Shown here: one piece after another, positions 53,707 through 62,689 of the stretch
Numbering within the stretch: the stretch's first letter is position 1
Layout of the letters: every line of letters begins with the position of its first letter
DNA from: CAMPKL01 sp963805925
Lineage (GTDB): Bacteria > Acidobacteriota > Terriglobia > Bryobacterales > UBA6623
Direction of reading: 5' to 3'
DNA length: 64,000 bases
Assembly (NCBI GenBank): GCA_963805925.1
Contig: CAWDWB010000008.1
Span: 4,801 to 68,800 of the forward strand
The notes under the pieces: generated by a model
Seen by the model: the letters and a program-made list of their open reading frames with translations, nothing else
What the model was told of the DNA's origin: nothing
Database searches by the model: none
Translations under genes and position numbers: made by a program

Positions 53707-55236
53707 TTTCAGCAGCCTGCTGATATGGTGTGACCTGTCAAGTTCGGGGCCAACGCCACCGCCCGGAGAGGCGGCCTTGCCTTCTCCGCCGGGTTTGGAC
53801 TCGATGGAAAGAGCGGTGAATCGGCCCGGCTCGAAACGACGGTTGATCACTCTGATATCCGCGGTTTGGTTACCGCCTGAGAAGTCTTCGTCGTGGAGCT
53901 GCCTCACTCTAGAGTCGAAGATCGCCGCTTTCGCAGACGCTTCCTAGCAGGCTCGAGGGTTCTCCCCGCGGCCTTGCCTGTCCACCGCTCTTTCCGTTTT
54001 CCCGCGGTGGACCTTAAGCCGCCGCGGGAAACTTGTCGGCTCGCTGCACTTCGCGCACGATGGCCCAGATGAACCCGCACAACTCACGGGCGACCGCAGC
54101 AACAACTTTCGAGCCGTTGAGGCCGCGCGCCTCGAGCCGCCGATACTTGTCGCACAAGCGCAGCTGCGCGTCCCAGGCGATGGCTTGCACCGCCTCCGAA
54201 GCGCGTTCGGCTCGGCGCTGAATCCGCGCCGTCTTGCGGGCTGGAAAACGGTAGCCCCAGGCGCACTCGACCAAGATCCGCCGGGCGTGGCTGTTGCCGG
54301 TCTTGGTCAGGCCTCCTTGCCGCCGCTGGGCGCCGCTCGAGCTTTCGCTCGGCACGAGACCGACGTAACTCATCAGCTGTCGCGGATGATCGAAGCGGCT
54401 GATGTCGTCGAGCTCGGCCAGCAGTGTCGCCGCCGCCGTCTGATCCACGCCGCGTAGCGCGGTCAAAGCCTGCGCAGCCTCTCCCAAACTCCAACCCTCG
54501 ACTGCCCGCTGCAGCTGACTCTCGAGTAAAGCCGTCCGACGCTGCGCCTGTCGCACCGCCTCCACGTACTCCTCGAGCACGATCTGCTGTTGCGGAGTCT
54601 CAAAACGCTGGCTCTCCAGCCAGCGCCAATAGGCTTGCGTCCAAGGCTGTTTGCCGGTGTAAGTCCTCTGATGGCGCAGCAAGAAGCCGCTGAGTCGTTG
54701 GCGCAGTTGCCGGTCAACGGTCTTCATGTCCTCCCGGGCTCGGCTGAGGTCCCGCATCGCTTCCTGGTCACGACCGGGAACCCAGACGGCGGTCAGCTCG
54801 CCCGCCCGATCCAGCCGCGCCAAGCTCACCGCGTCACGCCGGTCGGTCTTGATCCGCTCGCCCGGCTTGCGCGGTATCAGCGCCGGCGCTGCCACCACGC
54901 AGGCCGCCCCTGCCGCCACGATCTGACGGTAGAGACCGTACCCGCAAGGTCCCGCTTCATAGCAGAACCGCAACCGCTCCCCGTGGGAGCTCATCCGCTT
55001 CAAGAGGGCTCCGACGGCTGCTGCCCCGTTGGGGATCTCCCCTTGGTAGCGCACGCTTCCGCCCTCTCCGTCGGCGACCGCCACCGCGATCGTCTCTTTG
55101 TGAACGTCCAATCCGATGTACTTGCTAAACTCCGCCATGACCTGTCCTCCTCGATGCGGCTCTGCGCATCTGTGGCTTCGCCTGAAGCGTAATCCGCGAC
55201 AGACGCGGTTGGACAGGTCACTCCATATTCTCTAGG
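53707..55236 (-). mobile_element. IS110-family element, right copy (inverted)
   Basis: Exact inverted copy of 49031-50560. Its outer end cuts a small membrane-protein gene at 55236. No direct repeat of target sequence is apparent between the two outer flanks. Confidence 0.85.
54014..55138 (-). CDS. IS110-family transposase, second copy
   Basis: The 374-residue product is identical to that of 49129-50253, with the same DEDD and Ser residues. The identity shows a very recent duplication or continuing gene conversion between the two copies. Confidence 0.95.
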   Translation of the reverse strand: MAEFSKYIGLDVHKETIAVAVADGEGGSVRYQGEIPNGAAAVGALLKRMSSHGERLRFCYEAGPCGYGLYRQIVAAGAACVVAAPALIPRKPGERIKTDRRDAVSLARLDRAGELTAVWVPGRDQEAMRDLSRAREDMKTVDRQLRQRLSGFLLRHQRTYTGKQPWTQAYWRWLESQRFETPQQQIVLEEYVEAVRQAQRRTALLESQLQRAVEGWSLGEAAQALTALRGVDQTAAATLLAELDDISRFDHPRQLMSYVGLVPSESSSGAQRRQGGLTKTGNSHARRILVECAWGYRFPARKTARIQRRAERASEAVQAIAWDAQLRLCDKYRRLEARGLNGSKVVAAVARELCGFIWAIVREVQRADKFPAAA

Positions 55237-55334
55237 GAGACCCCCAAGCCAATCTGATGCAGGGCGGCTCCGATAGCGGCGCCGATCGCTATTACCATAA
55301 CGATGCTCGTTCCTGGCGCGACGGCTTTTTCCAT
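55218..55334 (-). pseudogene. Small membrane protein truncated by IS110
   Basis: ATG 55334 opens a frame reading EKAVAPGTSIVMVIAIGAAI, then GAALHQIGLGVS, after which the sequence enters the IS110 end and stops at 55218. The start of a hydrophobic, Gly/Ala/Ile-rich small membrane protein is clear. The rest of the gene is not seen on the other side of the IS structure. Confidence 0.55.
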
Positions 55335-55340
55335 CGTGGG

Positions 55341-55368
55341 ATTATAACCGGCAAAGGGGACGCGGCAA
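55341..55368 (-). promoter_or_regulatory. Promoter with consensus TATAAT, possible leaderless start
   Basis: Minus strand: TTGCCG, 16 bp, TATAAT, then only 6 bp to ATG 55334. It drives the truncated membrane-protein gene. Confidence 0.55.
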
Positions 55369-55598
55369 AGGGCCCGAGCCCGCGGAGTTGTAGGACTCGG
55401 CTACCGGCGGCGCCGGTCGGACTGGATCTTTCCGGCAGCAGGGCAGTTAGGCGGCAGCGAAGTCTTCCGCCGCCCGCGCGAGCTTTGCCGCTGATCCGAT
55501 TCAGCCGTTCGAGCGCGGACTGCTGTCTCGCGCAGGCGGCGCCGCCCTTAAACTCGCTATTTCAAAGGCTTACGGCCTCTTATCCAACTTTGATGAAG

Positions 55599-56213
55599 CT
55601 AGAAATGACATTGCGTGCAGGCGCTCTCCACCGACATTTTCAAATGTTTTGCCTCGGTCGAACCGTGCGGCATGTGGCACATTGCGCAACTGTATAGTAC
55701 ACCTCGCTCATGCGTATGCACCTTCGCAAATCCGCCTTCATCGTGACACTGAAAGCAGTTCGAAGCGATGCTTCCGCCTACGAAGTCCCACTTCCCGTCC
55801 CGCACTTCATGACACGTGGTGCAAGGCGCACCCAGAGCAGGCGGCGGATGCGCGCGGAACGGCTTCCACTCCTCACCGAGCTGCGCTGCCGCGGACGGGT
55901 CGCCCGCAAAAAACGCCACGCGCTCCTCAACGTCCCCATCGCGGAGCAGCAACTCATGGAGCCCCGCCGAAGGGCTAATCGTCGCTGCCAGAGCCAGTGG
56001 TCCCGGCCGCTCCATTTCGAGAGCGTTACCATCCACCAGCATCACCGCCGAAGAAGAACCTCGAGCCACGACGTTTAGCGGCCCCGGCTCAACGATAGCG
56101 TTGGGCGTCGGTCGAAAAATGTGAGCAGGCGAGTCTGACTGAGCTCCCCCTGGGAGCCCAGTCAGCAAGGCTACGGCCAGAATTTGAATCGAAAACCGAA
56201 TACTCCAGCCCAT
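55599..56213 (-). CDS. Multiheme c-type cytochrome-like protein, four CxxCH
   Basis: A 204-residue protein with signal peptide (IQILAVALLTGLPGGAQ). The N-terminal half (about 30-115) is beta-rich and heme-free. The C-terminal half has four CxxCH sites: CTTCHE, CFQCHD, CAMCHM and CTQCHF, the last at the C-terminus. Spacing CHxMPHG after the third site is typical of doubled-CxxCH proteins. It is probably a periplasmic electron carrier with up to four hemes. Gene end and the next gene are 2 bp apart on the same strand, so it may be co-transcribed with the flavin oxidase upstream. Confidence 0.82.
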   Translation of the reverse strand: MGWSIRFSIQILAVALLTGLPGGAQSDSPAHIFRPTPNAIVEPGPLNVVARGSSSAVMLVDGNALEMERPGPLALAATISPSAGLHELLLRDGDVEERVAFFAGDPSAAAQLGEEWKPFRAHPPPALGAPCTTCHEVRDGKWDFVGGSIASNCFQCHDEGGFAKVHTHERGVLYSCAMCHMPHGSTEAKHLKMSVESACTQCHF

Positions 56214-56215
56214 TC

Positions 56216-57412
56216 TTACGACCGAATGCGTACCAGAGAACGATCAATCTCTCTCAAGCTTCCGACGCCGCACAAGCCCATGTTGTTGACGAGCTCAGAG
56301 CGAAGAATCTGCAGCACCCGTTCAACGCCCGGCCCGCCGAATGCCGACAATCCATAAGCATACGGTCTGCCGATCAGAACCGCCTTAGCGCCCAGAGCGA
56401 GGGCCTTGATCACGTCGGTTCCACGGCGAATGCCGCCATCCAACATTACCGGGATTCTGCCGGCTGCACCTTCAACAACTTCGGGCAACGCTTCGATCGT
56501 GCCGCCCACTTGATCCAACTGGCGACCGCCGTGATTCGAGACGATGACTCCCTTCGCACCCGCCGCGATCGCCTGCTCCGTTGCTTCTTTGGTGAGGATG
56601 CCCTTGATGACGACGGGCAATTTGGTCAGCGATACCAGTTCCCTGACGTCGTCCCACGTTGGCGTCGGAGGGTGATTCGCATCCAACTGCCAGTTCGCTA
56701 GATGTTCTCGTTCCGGATGAGCCGTCCTGGGTAAGCGGCCCAAGGCATCTCGCTCCGGCACTCCCGGACCGCACCAACTTCTGTCGAAATAGTTGCGCCA
56801 GTTTTGATATTTATGAGGATAGAAAAAGATGTCGATGGTGAAAACGATGGCCGAGGCGCCTTGGTCTTCGGCCCGCATGACCATCGCCTTGCTCGATTCC
56901 GTATTCCCTAAACGAGTGGTCAGATAAAAATTGGCCGGTCCCTTGCCCTTCGATGTCAATTCCGAAATTCCGGCGCTCACCATCAGTGCTTTCTGGTTGG
57001 CGGCGGCTTCGGCGCTTACGATCTCGCCATCGGGCCAAAAGCAGGTCTTGCCTCCAACCGGATCCAGCATGATCGGGTAGTCCAGTTTGAGTCCGAACAA
57101 CTTGAGGGACGTGTCGATATTACCGACGCCCGTCAGCACCTTTGGGCGGAGAATGATGTTTTTGTAGCCGGCCAAATTGTCGTGAAGCGCAGCCTCCTCC
57201 TCAGCGCCGCCTTCCAGGTAATCCCAGGCCGCCGGATCAAGGTTCCTGCGAGCTAGCTCCCCGAACTCCATGACGTTGACCGGCTTGAGCAACGCGTCAT
57301 CTGTCGGAAGGTCGGATACATTCGTACCCACCTGCTGCGCGCCTAACACCTGCTGCGCCCCATAGAGAGCTATAAGGCGCTCTATGGCCGAACGCCTGCT
57401 AACTTTCATCAT
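56216..57412 (-). CDS. FMN-dependent alpha-hydroxy-acid oxidase/dehydrogenase
   Basis: A 398-residue TIM-barrel flavoprotein of the lactate/glycolate oxidase family. Visible landmarks: AWDYLEGGAEEEAALHDN, RPKVLTGV, the strand PVVIKGILT (Lys), SNHGGRQLD with the catalytic His and substrate Arg, DGGIRRGTDVIKALALGA (phosphate-binding) and IGRPYAYGL. The N-terminal VSRRSAIERLIAL could be a weak twin-arginine-like signal. It would oxidise an L-2-hydroxy acid; the adjacent cytochrome gene suggests electrons go to a c-type heme rather than oxygen, which is inference. Confidence 0.88.
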   Translation of the reverse strand: MMKVSRRSAIERLIALYGAQQVLGAQQVGTNVSDLPTDDALLKPVNVMEFGELARRNLDPAAWDYLEGGAEEEAALHDNLAGYKNIILRPKVLTGVGNIDTSLKLFGLKLDYPIMLDPVGGKTCFWPDGEIVSAEAAANQKALMVSAGISELTSKGKGPANFYLTTRLGNTESSKAMVMRAEDQGASAIVFTIDIFFYPHKYQNWRNYFDRSWCGPGVPERDALGRLPRTAHPEREHLANWQLDANHPPTPTWDDVRELVSLTKLPVVIKGILTKEATEQAIAAGAKGVIVSNHGGRQLDQVGGTIEALPEVVEGAAGRIPVMLDGGIRRGTDVIKALALGAKAVLIGRPYAYGLSAFGGPGVERVLQILRSELVNNMGLCGVGSLREIDRSLVRIRS

Positions 57413-57665
57413 CCTCGATCTCCTTCTGTTCCTGCGCGGGACCCTTCTCGTTGACCTGGCTCAACACAGATTCCAAGCAGAGCCCTTCTTCGGCGAGCTG
57501 ATAAATCTCTCCGAATGGCCCAAAATGAAGGCGAAATCGCGACTTTCGTACTCCCGGAAACTCATCCTCACCGCCCTCCTCTTCACACTTAGACCTTTGT
57601 GACCTGTTGAAAGGCCGCCACGCGGATTCGCCCCGGCGGGGCCTGTCATCGTTCTACACTTCGGT

Positions 57666-60600
57666 CTAGTAGGTAATCCGGAGCATGAACTCCGTCTGCC
57701 GAGGCAGGTTGGCCGTATTGTTAATCGTGCCAAACCCTACATTTCCGAGAGTCGTGTTAGGCCCGCTGAAAACCGGATGGTTCAGGAGGTTGTACGAAGC
57801 AACGCGGAATTCAACCTGCGCGGTATCGCCGATTTTCACTTTCTTCGCAAGCGTCAGATTGAAATTGTTCATCCCCGGGGTGCGCAAAGAACTGATCCGG
57901 GGCGACAGATTGCCAAACGTGAAGTTGGCAGGCTGCGCGAACGCATCCTCGTTGAAGTAGCGGTCGAGGCGATCTCCGATGCCGCCGGATATACCCTTTT
58001 GAGGATCGCCGGCGGCGTTCGGTCTTTGAGCCCCTTCACCGACGCCGAAGATCGTCGACGGAGACGTCGAAAAGCCCAGAGGGAAGCCTGATTGGAAAGT
58101 ATTGAACATCGAAATCTGCCAGCCCCCCACAAACGCGTCAGTCACCCCATTTAGGCCGTTCAAATACTTTCGACCTCTGCCGAATGGCATTTCATAGGCA
58201 AACGTCGTAGTAAGCCGATGAGTGGCGTCGAATGAACTGATTGACCTCTCAGCCTGGCGGTCGTAGTTGTTTTGCGGCGAGAAAATATCACCCATATTCT
58301 TAGACCACGTGTAAGAAACTAACGCGGTTAGGCCACTCGCCATGCGCTTTTGATACTTCGCCTGCAGGGCGTGGTAGGCGCTATTCCCATACGCGGGCGA
58401 ATCGCGAAGTATATCTAAGAACTGAGGAAACGGCCGTAAGAGTTGCTTCCGTTGCACCTTCAGGCCAGCGAGCGCTCCCGATTCGATAAGCCCAAAGAAC
58501 GGATTGTCAACGCTTTCGTTCAAGGCTGCTCCCATCGTCAAGTACTGCGGCGGCAGTTGGTTGATGTTTTCCCGGAAGCCCGTTTGAGCCTGATCCGTAG
58601 CAAGGTCGATGCCGCGACTGCCGACATAAGCCACTTCAATCAGACCTTGTCCCGAAAAGCTGCGTTGGATGTTGAAGGTCCAAGTGTGGAACATCGGGGT
58701 TCGGTCCTGCGGCTCTAGGAATGTGACACTTTGCCCAACTCGGGTCAAGAGCCCTTCGGAGCTGCCGGTAATCGGCAAATGTCCATTGGGGAAGGGGTCC
58801 TGCAATGTGTTCAGCGGGGTAACGCCATCCTGACTGGTTACCCATGGCGTATCCGAGTCGAACCCTGGCGACAGAACACTGCCGATCACGGGAATGTAGT
58901 AGAGAGCGTAGCCGGTCCTCAGAACGAGGTTGTCGCGGAGCCGATACGCGATTCCAATGCGAGGCGCGAAGTTGTTCTTATCCGCATCATAAATCGCGCG
59001 CGGATTTCCGTCGATACCCACGAAAGTTAAGCCGCCCCTGAGGTCCATTCCAGGAACCTGTAGCGGACTGGCGCAGGCGTAGCAGAACTGCCGTGTGGCT
59101 CGGTTGTAGCGTTCCGTACTGGGCGCTTCATAAGAATAACGCAAGCCGAGATTCAAAGTGAGCTTTGAACTGGCTTTGTAATCGTCCTGCACATAGCCCG
59201 CATAGTACTTATTCAGGATGGAAACGCCTGAAGCCGTGGGAATATCTCCGCCGCCCAACCCCACCAACATGGAAGCGATCGGGAAGCCGCTGCTGGACGA
59301 CGGCGTTGTGGCGCTCGGGCCGTTCGTCCACGAGTTGCTAAAGCTGAAATTGCCCGCAGGCGTCCCATTGCTAAAGAAGTTACCGTACAGGAGGCGGCCT
59401 TCGAATCCTATCTTGATCAGGTGCCTGCCTCGCACCAGCGAAGCGCTAGGCTGGAGTGACCAGGTGTAGCCCGGTTGCTCGAGATATTCACTATTCGCGA
59501 GGTTGATGAAGCCGGAAGCGCTGACCCTCGGGAATGCGGCGCTCTGCACGTCATTGACGAAGTTCGGGCTAAAACCGAGAGATGATAGATCGAAGCCTTC
59601 CGACCACGGCCGGCGTTGTTCTTTACCCCAGGAGTAGCCGAGCCGGATATCCATTGTAGTGCTCGGGTTGATGACAAAGGTGTTTCCCATCGAAAACCCT
59701 TGATGAGGCCTGTCTACAACGTTGCGTCCCGGGCTTGCGATGCCGTCGAACTCATGTGGAAAGATCAATTGGCCTGTGCCCTGGTTGTAGCGCAGGAACA
59801 TGTTCCATGACGAGTTGAATTGGTGATTTACCTTGGCTACGTATGAATCGTAGTTGCGGGGCCACTTGCCCGAGAACGTGAAGTTGTTGACCCATGGCTG
59901 ATCGGGGTTGGGCGGCGTCGTATTGGCGTCGGGATAATACGAGAGGATGTTCCGCCCGACGGGGTCGCGTAAACTTTCCGGAATGAAATTGTTCGCAAAT
60001 ACATTTCGCGTGGAGACGCCGTTGACCGTAGCCACGGAAAACGGATCATAGATCGGACGACCGCCCAACTCAGAGAAGTCCCCCTGGCGCATCAGAGTGG
60101 TCGGCACGCTCCGTCGTACGTTCAGGGCATTGCCTTCGCGGGCGCCCTCGTAGCTGAAAAAGAAGAAACTCTTGTTCTTCACGATCGGGCCGCCGACAGT
60201 GGCCCCGTACGTGTTGGCTCCAAATGCGGCTAAGTCTTGGCCTTGTCCGCGACCGAAGAACGTATTCGCATCGAGGTACGAATTTCGAAAGTACTCGTAA
60301 ACGGATCCATGGAACTCGTTGGTTCCGGTCTTAATCACGATGTTCATAAAGCTTCCGCCCGAGCGTCCATACTCGGCCGGCAAGATTCCCGTCTGCAGTT
60401 TGAACTCGCCGACTGCGTCGACCGCCGGTACCCACTGCGAGATATTGACGGCACGGTTCACATTGACAGTATTGATCGCGCCGTCCACGGAGACGTCGCC
60501 CGAAGCCACAGGAGAACCGTTTGCCGAGAACAAGACGTTCGTGATCGTGTCGTTCGGTCTGGTGTCCTCGCCGTATCGATTGTTGACGACGCCGGGAGCG

Positions 60601-61094
60601 AGCGTAAACATGAAGAGACTGCTGCGACCTTTGAGCGGCAGGTTGTCCTTGATGTCCGCTTCGATGGTGGCGCCTGACGACGACTCCTCCGTCTGGATCA
60701 GACTCACGTTTCCTGAGACTTCGATCGTTTCCGTAACGGCGCCTAGTTCGAGAGTCACGTCGATACGCTGGTTCTGTCCGAGACTGAGTACAATCCCATC
60801 TTGCACCTGCGTTTTGAAGCCATCGCTCGTTGTCGAAAGTTTATAGCGACCAGGTTGCAAAAACTGGAATACGTACAGGCCGCTGGCATTCGTCGTCGTC
60901 CGGTTCTCTACGCCTGTTGCATTGTTGACCAGCGTCACCGCCGCTCCCGGGATTGCCCCCCCGCTGTTGTCAGAAACGGTTCCTTGGACAGTCGCGCGAA
61001 ATTCTTGCGCAGAACTTGTCGGGGAGAAGAGAGAAAACGCGACACATGTAAAGGCTACGAGTGTAAGTTTACCGTCGACAAAAAGACTTTTCAT
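57666..61094 (-). CDS. Oar-like TonB-dependent receptor
   Basis: A 1142-residue outer membrane protein from ATG 61094, preceded by GGAGGG. Signal peptide LTLVAFTCVAFSLFSPTSSAQ. Residues about 30-115 form a carboxypeptidase-regulatory-like domain (TVQGTVSDNSGGAIPGAAVTL, TNASGLYVFQFLQPGRYKL). The plug follows, with GRSSLFMFTLAPGVV and GFMNIVIKTGTNEFHGSVYEY-like sequence. The rest is a long beta-barrel ending in NTANLPRQTEFMLRITY, with the usual C-terminal aromatic. Such receptors import or handle large polymers. Single gene; the substrate is unknown. Confidence 0.93.
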   Translation of the reverse strand: MKSLFVDGKLTLVAFTCVAFSLFSPTSSAQEFRATVQGTVSDNSGGAIPGAAVTLVNNATGVENRTTTNASGLYVFQFLQPGRYKLSTTSDGFKTQVQDGIVLSLGQNQRIDVTLELGAVTETIEVSGNVSLIQTEESSSGATIEADIKDNLPLKGRSSLFMFTLAPGVVNNRYGEDTRPNDTITNVLFSANGSPVASGDVSVDGAINTVNVNRAVNISQWVPAVDAVGEFKLQTGILPAEYGRSGGSFMNIVIKTGTNEFHGSVYEYFRNSYLDANTFFGRGQGQDLAAFGANTYGATVGGPIVKNKSFFFFSYEGAREGNALNVRRSVPTTLMRQGDFSELGGRPIYDPFSVATVNGVSTRNVFANNFIPESLRDPVGRNILSYYPDANTTPPNPDQPWVNNFTFSGKWPRNYDSYVAKVNHQFNSSWNMFLRYNQGTGQLIFPHEFDGIASPGRNVVDRPHQGFSMGNTFVINPSTTMDIRLGYSWGKEQRRPWSEGFDLSSLGFSPNFVNDVQSAAFPRVSASGFINLANSEYLEQPGYTWSLQPSASLVRGRHLIKIGFEGRLLYGNFFSNGTPAGNFSFSNSWTNGPSATTPSSSSGFPIASMLVGLGGGDIPTASGVSILNKYYAGYVQDDYKASSKLTLNLGLRYSYEAPSTERYNRATRQFCYACASPLQVPGMDLRGGLTFVGIDGNPRAIYDADKNNFAPRIGIAYRLRDNLVLRTGYALYYIPVIGSVLSPGFDSDTPWVTSQDGVTPLNTLQDPFPNGHLPITGSSEGLLTRVGQSVTFLEPQDRTPMFHTWTFNIQRSFSGQGLIEVAYVGSRGIDLATDQAQTGFRENINQLPPQYLTMGAALNESVDNPFFGLIESGALAGLKVQRKQLLRPFPQFLDILRDSPAYGNSAYHALQAKYQKRMASGLTALVSYTWSKNMGDIFSPQNNYDRQAERSISSFDATHRLTTTFAYEMPFGRGRKYLNGLNGVTDAFVGGWQISMFNTFQSGFPLGFSTSPSTIFGVGEGAQRPNAAGDPQKGISGGIGDRLDRYFNEDAFAQPANFTFGNLSPRISSLRTPGMNNFNLTLAKKVKIGDTAQVEFRVASYNLLNHPVFSGPNTTLGNVGFGTINNTANLPRQTEFMLRITY

Positions 61095-61380
61095 GCGACC
61101 CTCCACTGTAGATATTTCTGCGATTAACCTTCCCTTGTTCGGCGACGCCGAGCACTGTCAACGATCGATCGCCGGCGGCTTTTTCTATCAGTTGAAAGAT
61201 ATATCTGTCAAGCCATTTGGGCAGCGTGTTTCGCATTGTGAAACGCACACCTCTCCGTGGGTGAGGCCGATCCGATGGACACCTGCGACCCCGAGCCTGC
61301 GTCGGAGAAGTTTGACGACATGGTCGTGGATTGGAGCAAGCAGAAAAACGCCGGCCAGCGTTTCGGATGCGAATATCGCA

Positions 61381-61608
61381 ATCTTCCTCGGTTCGGAGAG
61401 AGATGGGAAGGAGAGGAAAAAGCGTCCGTCGATGACCCTGGCAGAAGCATTCCCGAAATGCCGACCCATGGAGGTTGAGCCTATCCCAGACGACGAGTCA
61501 TTGGCGGAAGCCCTCAAAGTGTTGGGGCGTGATCCAATTCTGCTGGCATACCACGACCCAGACCCATCGATTTTCTCCGGGATCGTGACGCCGTTCGATC
61601 TCCTATGA
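61381..61608 (+). pseudogene. CBS-domain protein, C-terminal remnant
   Basis: Reads SMTLAEAFPKCRPMEVEPIP, then DDESLAEALKVLGRDPILLAYHD and SGIVTPFDLL, followed by a stop. The alternation and final GIVTPFDLL resemble the end of a CBS domain. The preceding residues are in several frames and do not form a domain. ATG 61432 could start a short product of 58 residues. Confidence 0.5.
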
Positions 61609-61649
61609 ACCGATGACGAGTCAAAGTCTGACTTCTTAACGTGTTGCTT

Positions 61650-62055
61650 CGATCGGCGCCTGCGCTCCTCGACGAATCCGGCAATGAGCCCGTAACTGCG
61701 CACCCACAGCCGCTGAACGATCACCTGCTCTGACGCGGTCTTTTGGGAGGTAGAAAATCTCCTCCGCCGCAAGCCGGTGCGGGCGGGAGCGTGGGAACTG
61801 CCTTAGGCTTTCAAGCTGCCGTTTTTTAGGAACGTAAATCGCGGATGTCCGCCGGACTTTGCGCTTCGCAGCAGACAGCCGAGGAAAATCGCGCCGATCA
61901 TCAGCAGACCGCCGAGGGACCGCCAGACGCCCAAGGCGAGTCCGGCGGAGAACAGCACGGCGGCGACGGCGCAGAACCGGTAGGGCGTCCGGAGCGGGTG
62001 GCGCTTGAGCCCGTTGCGCAGGCTGTCACCGGGTGATGAGACGTCGTCCTGAGCC
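61650..62055 (-). repeat. 406-bp duplicated segment, complete locus copy
   Basis: The gap-free partner of 45669-46074 in the same orientation. Here the membrane-protein gene continues intact beyond the right edge of the repeat. Confidence 0.85.
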
Positions 62056-62315
62056 TTCAACGCCTTTCGCGTGAGGATGAGGCCTGTTCCGTTCCAGCCT
62101 ACGTAGACGCCGACGGCGGCGACAACGCAAGCAGTCAAGGTTCCGCCGATGTAGAACGCCACGTGCGGCGGCAGATGTAGGGCCAGCAACGGGGTCAGAA
62201 GGTCGTCGATGGCCGTGTTGAGCAGCAAGCCGGCGACCAGAGCGGAAAAGCCGAGGATGAGGTCGCGGCGGACTTCGGGACGAGAGCGCAGGTCGACGCG
62301 TTGGGCGTCGGTCAT
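61803..62315 (-). CDS. Four-helix membrane protein, unknown function
   Basis: A 170-residue protein from ATG 62315 (GGAGG 11 bp upstream). Four hydrophobic segments: LILGFSALVAGLLLNTAI, HVAFYIGGTLTACVVAAVGVYV, PYRFCAVAAVLFSAGLALGV and GGLLMIGAIFLGCLL. The C-terminus FTFLKNGSLKA is encoded over one of the dispersed TTTTAGG words and may be a read-in rather than the original end. A truncated paralogue lies at 45.8 kb. I do not recognise the family. Confidence 0.65.
   Translation of the reverse strand: MTDAQRVDLRSRPEVRRDLILGFSALVAGLLLNTAIDDLLTPLLALHLPPHVAFYIGGTLTACVVAAVGVYVGWNGTGLILTRKALKAQDDVSSPGDSLRNGLKRHPLRTPYRFCAVAAVLFSAGLALGVWRSLGGLLMIGAIFLGCLLRSAKSGGHPRFTFLKNGSLKA
61824..61841 (+). repeat. 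Dispersed TTTTAGGRAYRTAAAT-type word
   Basis: TTTTAGGAACGTAAATCG, in the intact copy of the duplicated locus. Confidence 0.45.
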
Positions 62316-62533
62316 GGCTGATGGGCCTCCGCGATGAGCATGGCCTTGGCTCGGGTTCGACGGCAATCCGTGGGCGATTATATGACCGTTGTTCGCGTCC
62401 GCTTCTCTACGATCCTGATTCTCGCGGGCGCGTCATGGTCTCGCACCGGGGCGGTGAGCTTCCTCCCTGTGCGGCCGTCGAGACCCGGCTGCAGGTCATT
62501 CTTGACGAGCAGGCGCAGGCGCTCTTGCGCTTC

Positions 62534-62662
62534 TCAAGTTCGATTCGCCCAAGCTCCGCCGACTGCCTTCGGGTCTGCCTCGTAGGGCAAGACGGGGAAA
62601 TCCGCGCCCTGGGCGACGGTTGCGAAGGCGGCTGCGGCTAGGAAGACTCGACGCGACAACAT
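62534..62662 (-). pseudogene. Start of a twin-arginine-signal protein, truncated
   Basis: ATG 62662 with GAGGC upstream. The product begins MLSRRVFLAAAAFATVAQGA, a good Tat signal, then FPVLPYEADPKAVGGAWANRT and a stop after 42 residues. Nothing in the next 200 bp continues it convincingly. It may be a gene cut by an early stop or a shift. Confidence 0.4.
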
Positions 62663-62689
62663 GGTGCCTCGATTAATGCGGCAAGTCAG

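Larger units (their letters stand above)
50545..53722 (+). mobile_element. IS5-like element split by an ISL3 insertion
   Basis: Inverted ends CAGCAGGCTGCTGAAA at 50545-50560 and its complement at 53707-53722 enclose an IS5-superfamily transposase gene. The ISL3 element at 50643-52445 sits in the segment between the left end and the transposase start, probably displacing its promoter. An IS110 copy abuts each end in opposite orientation. Confidence 0.65.

Noticed and set aside
60922..61608. 228-codon plus-strand gene
   Set aside because: Its first half is antisense to the receptor signal and plug region; only the last about 75 codons resemble a protein, a CBS remnant.
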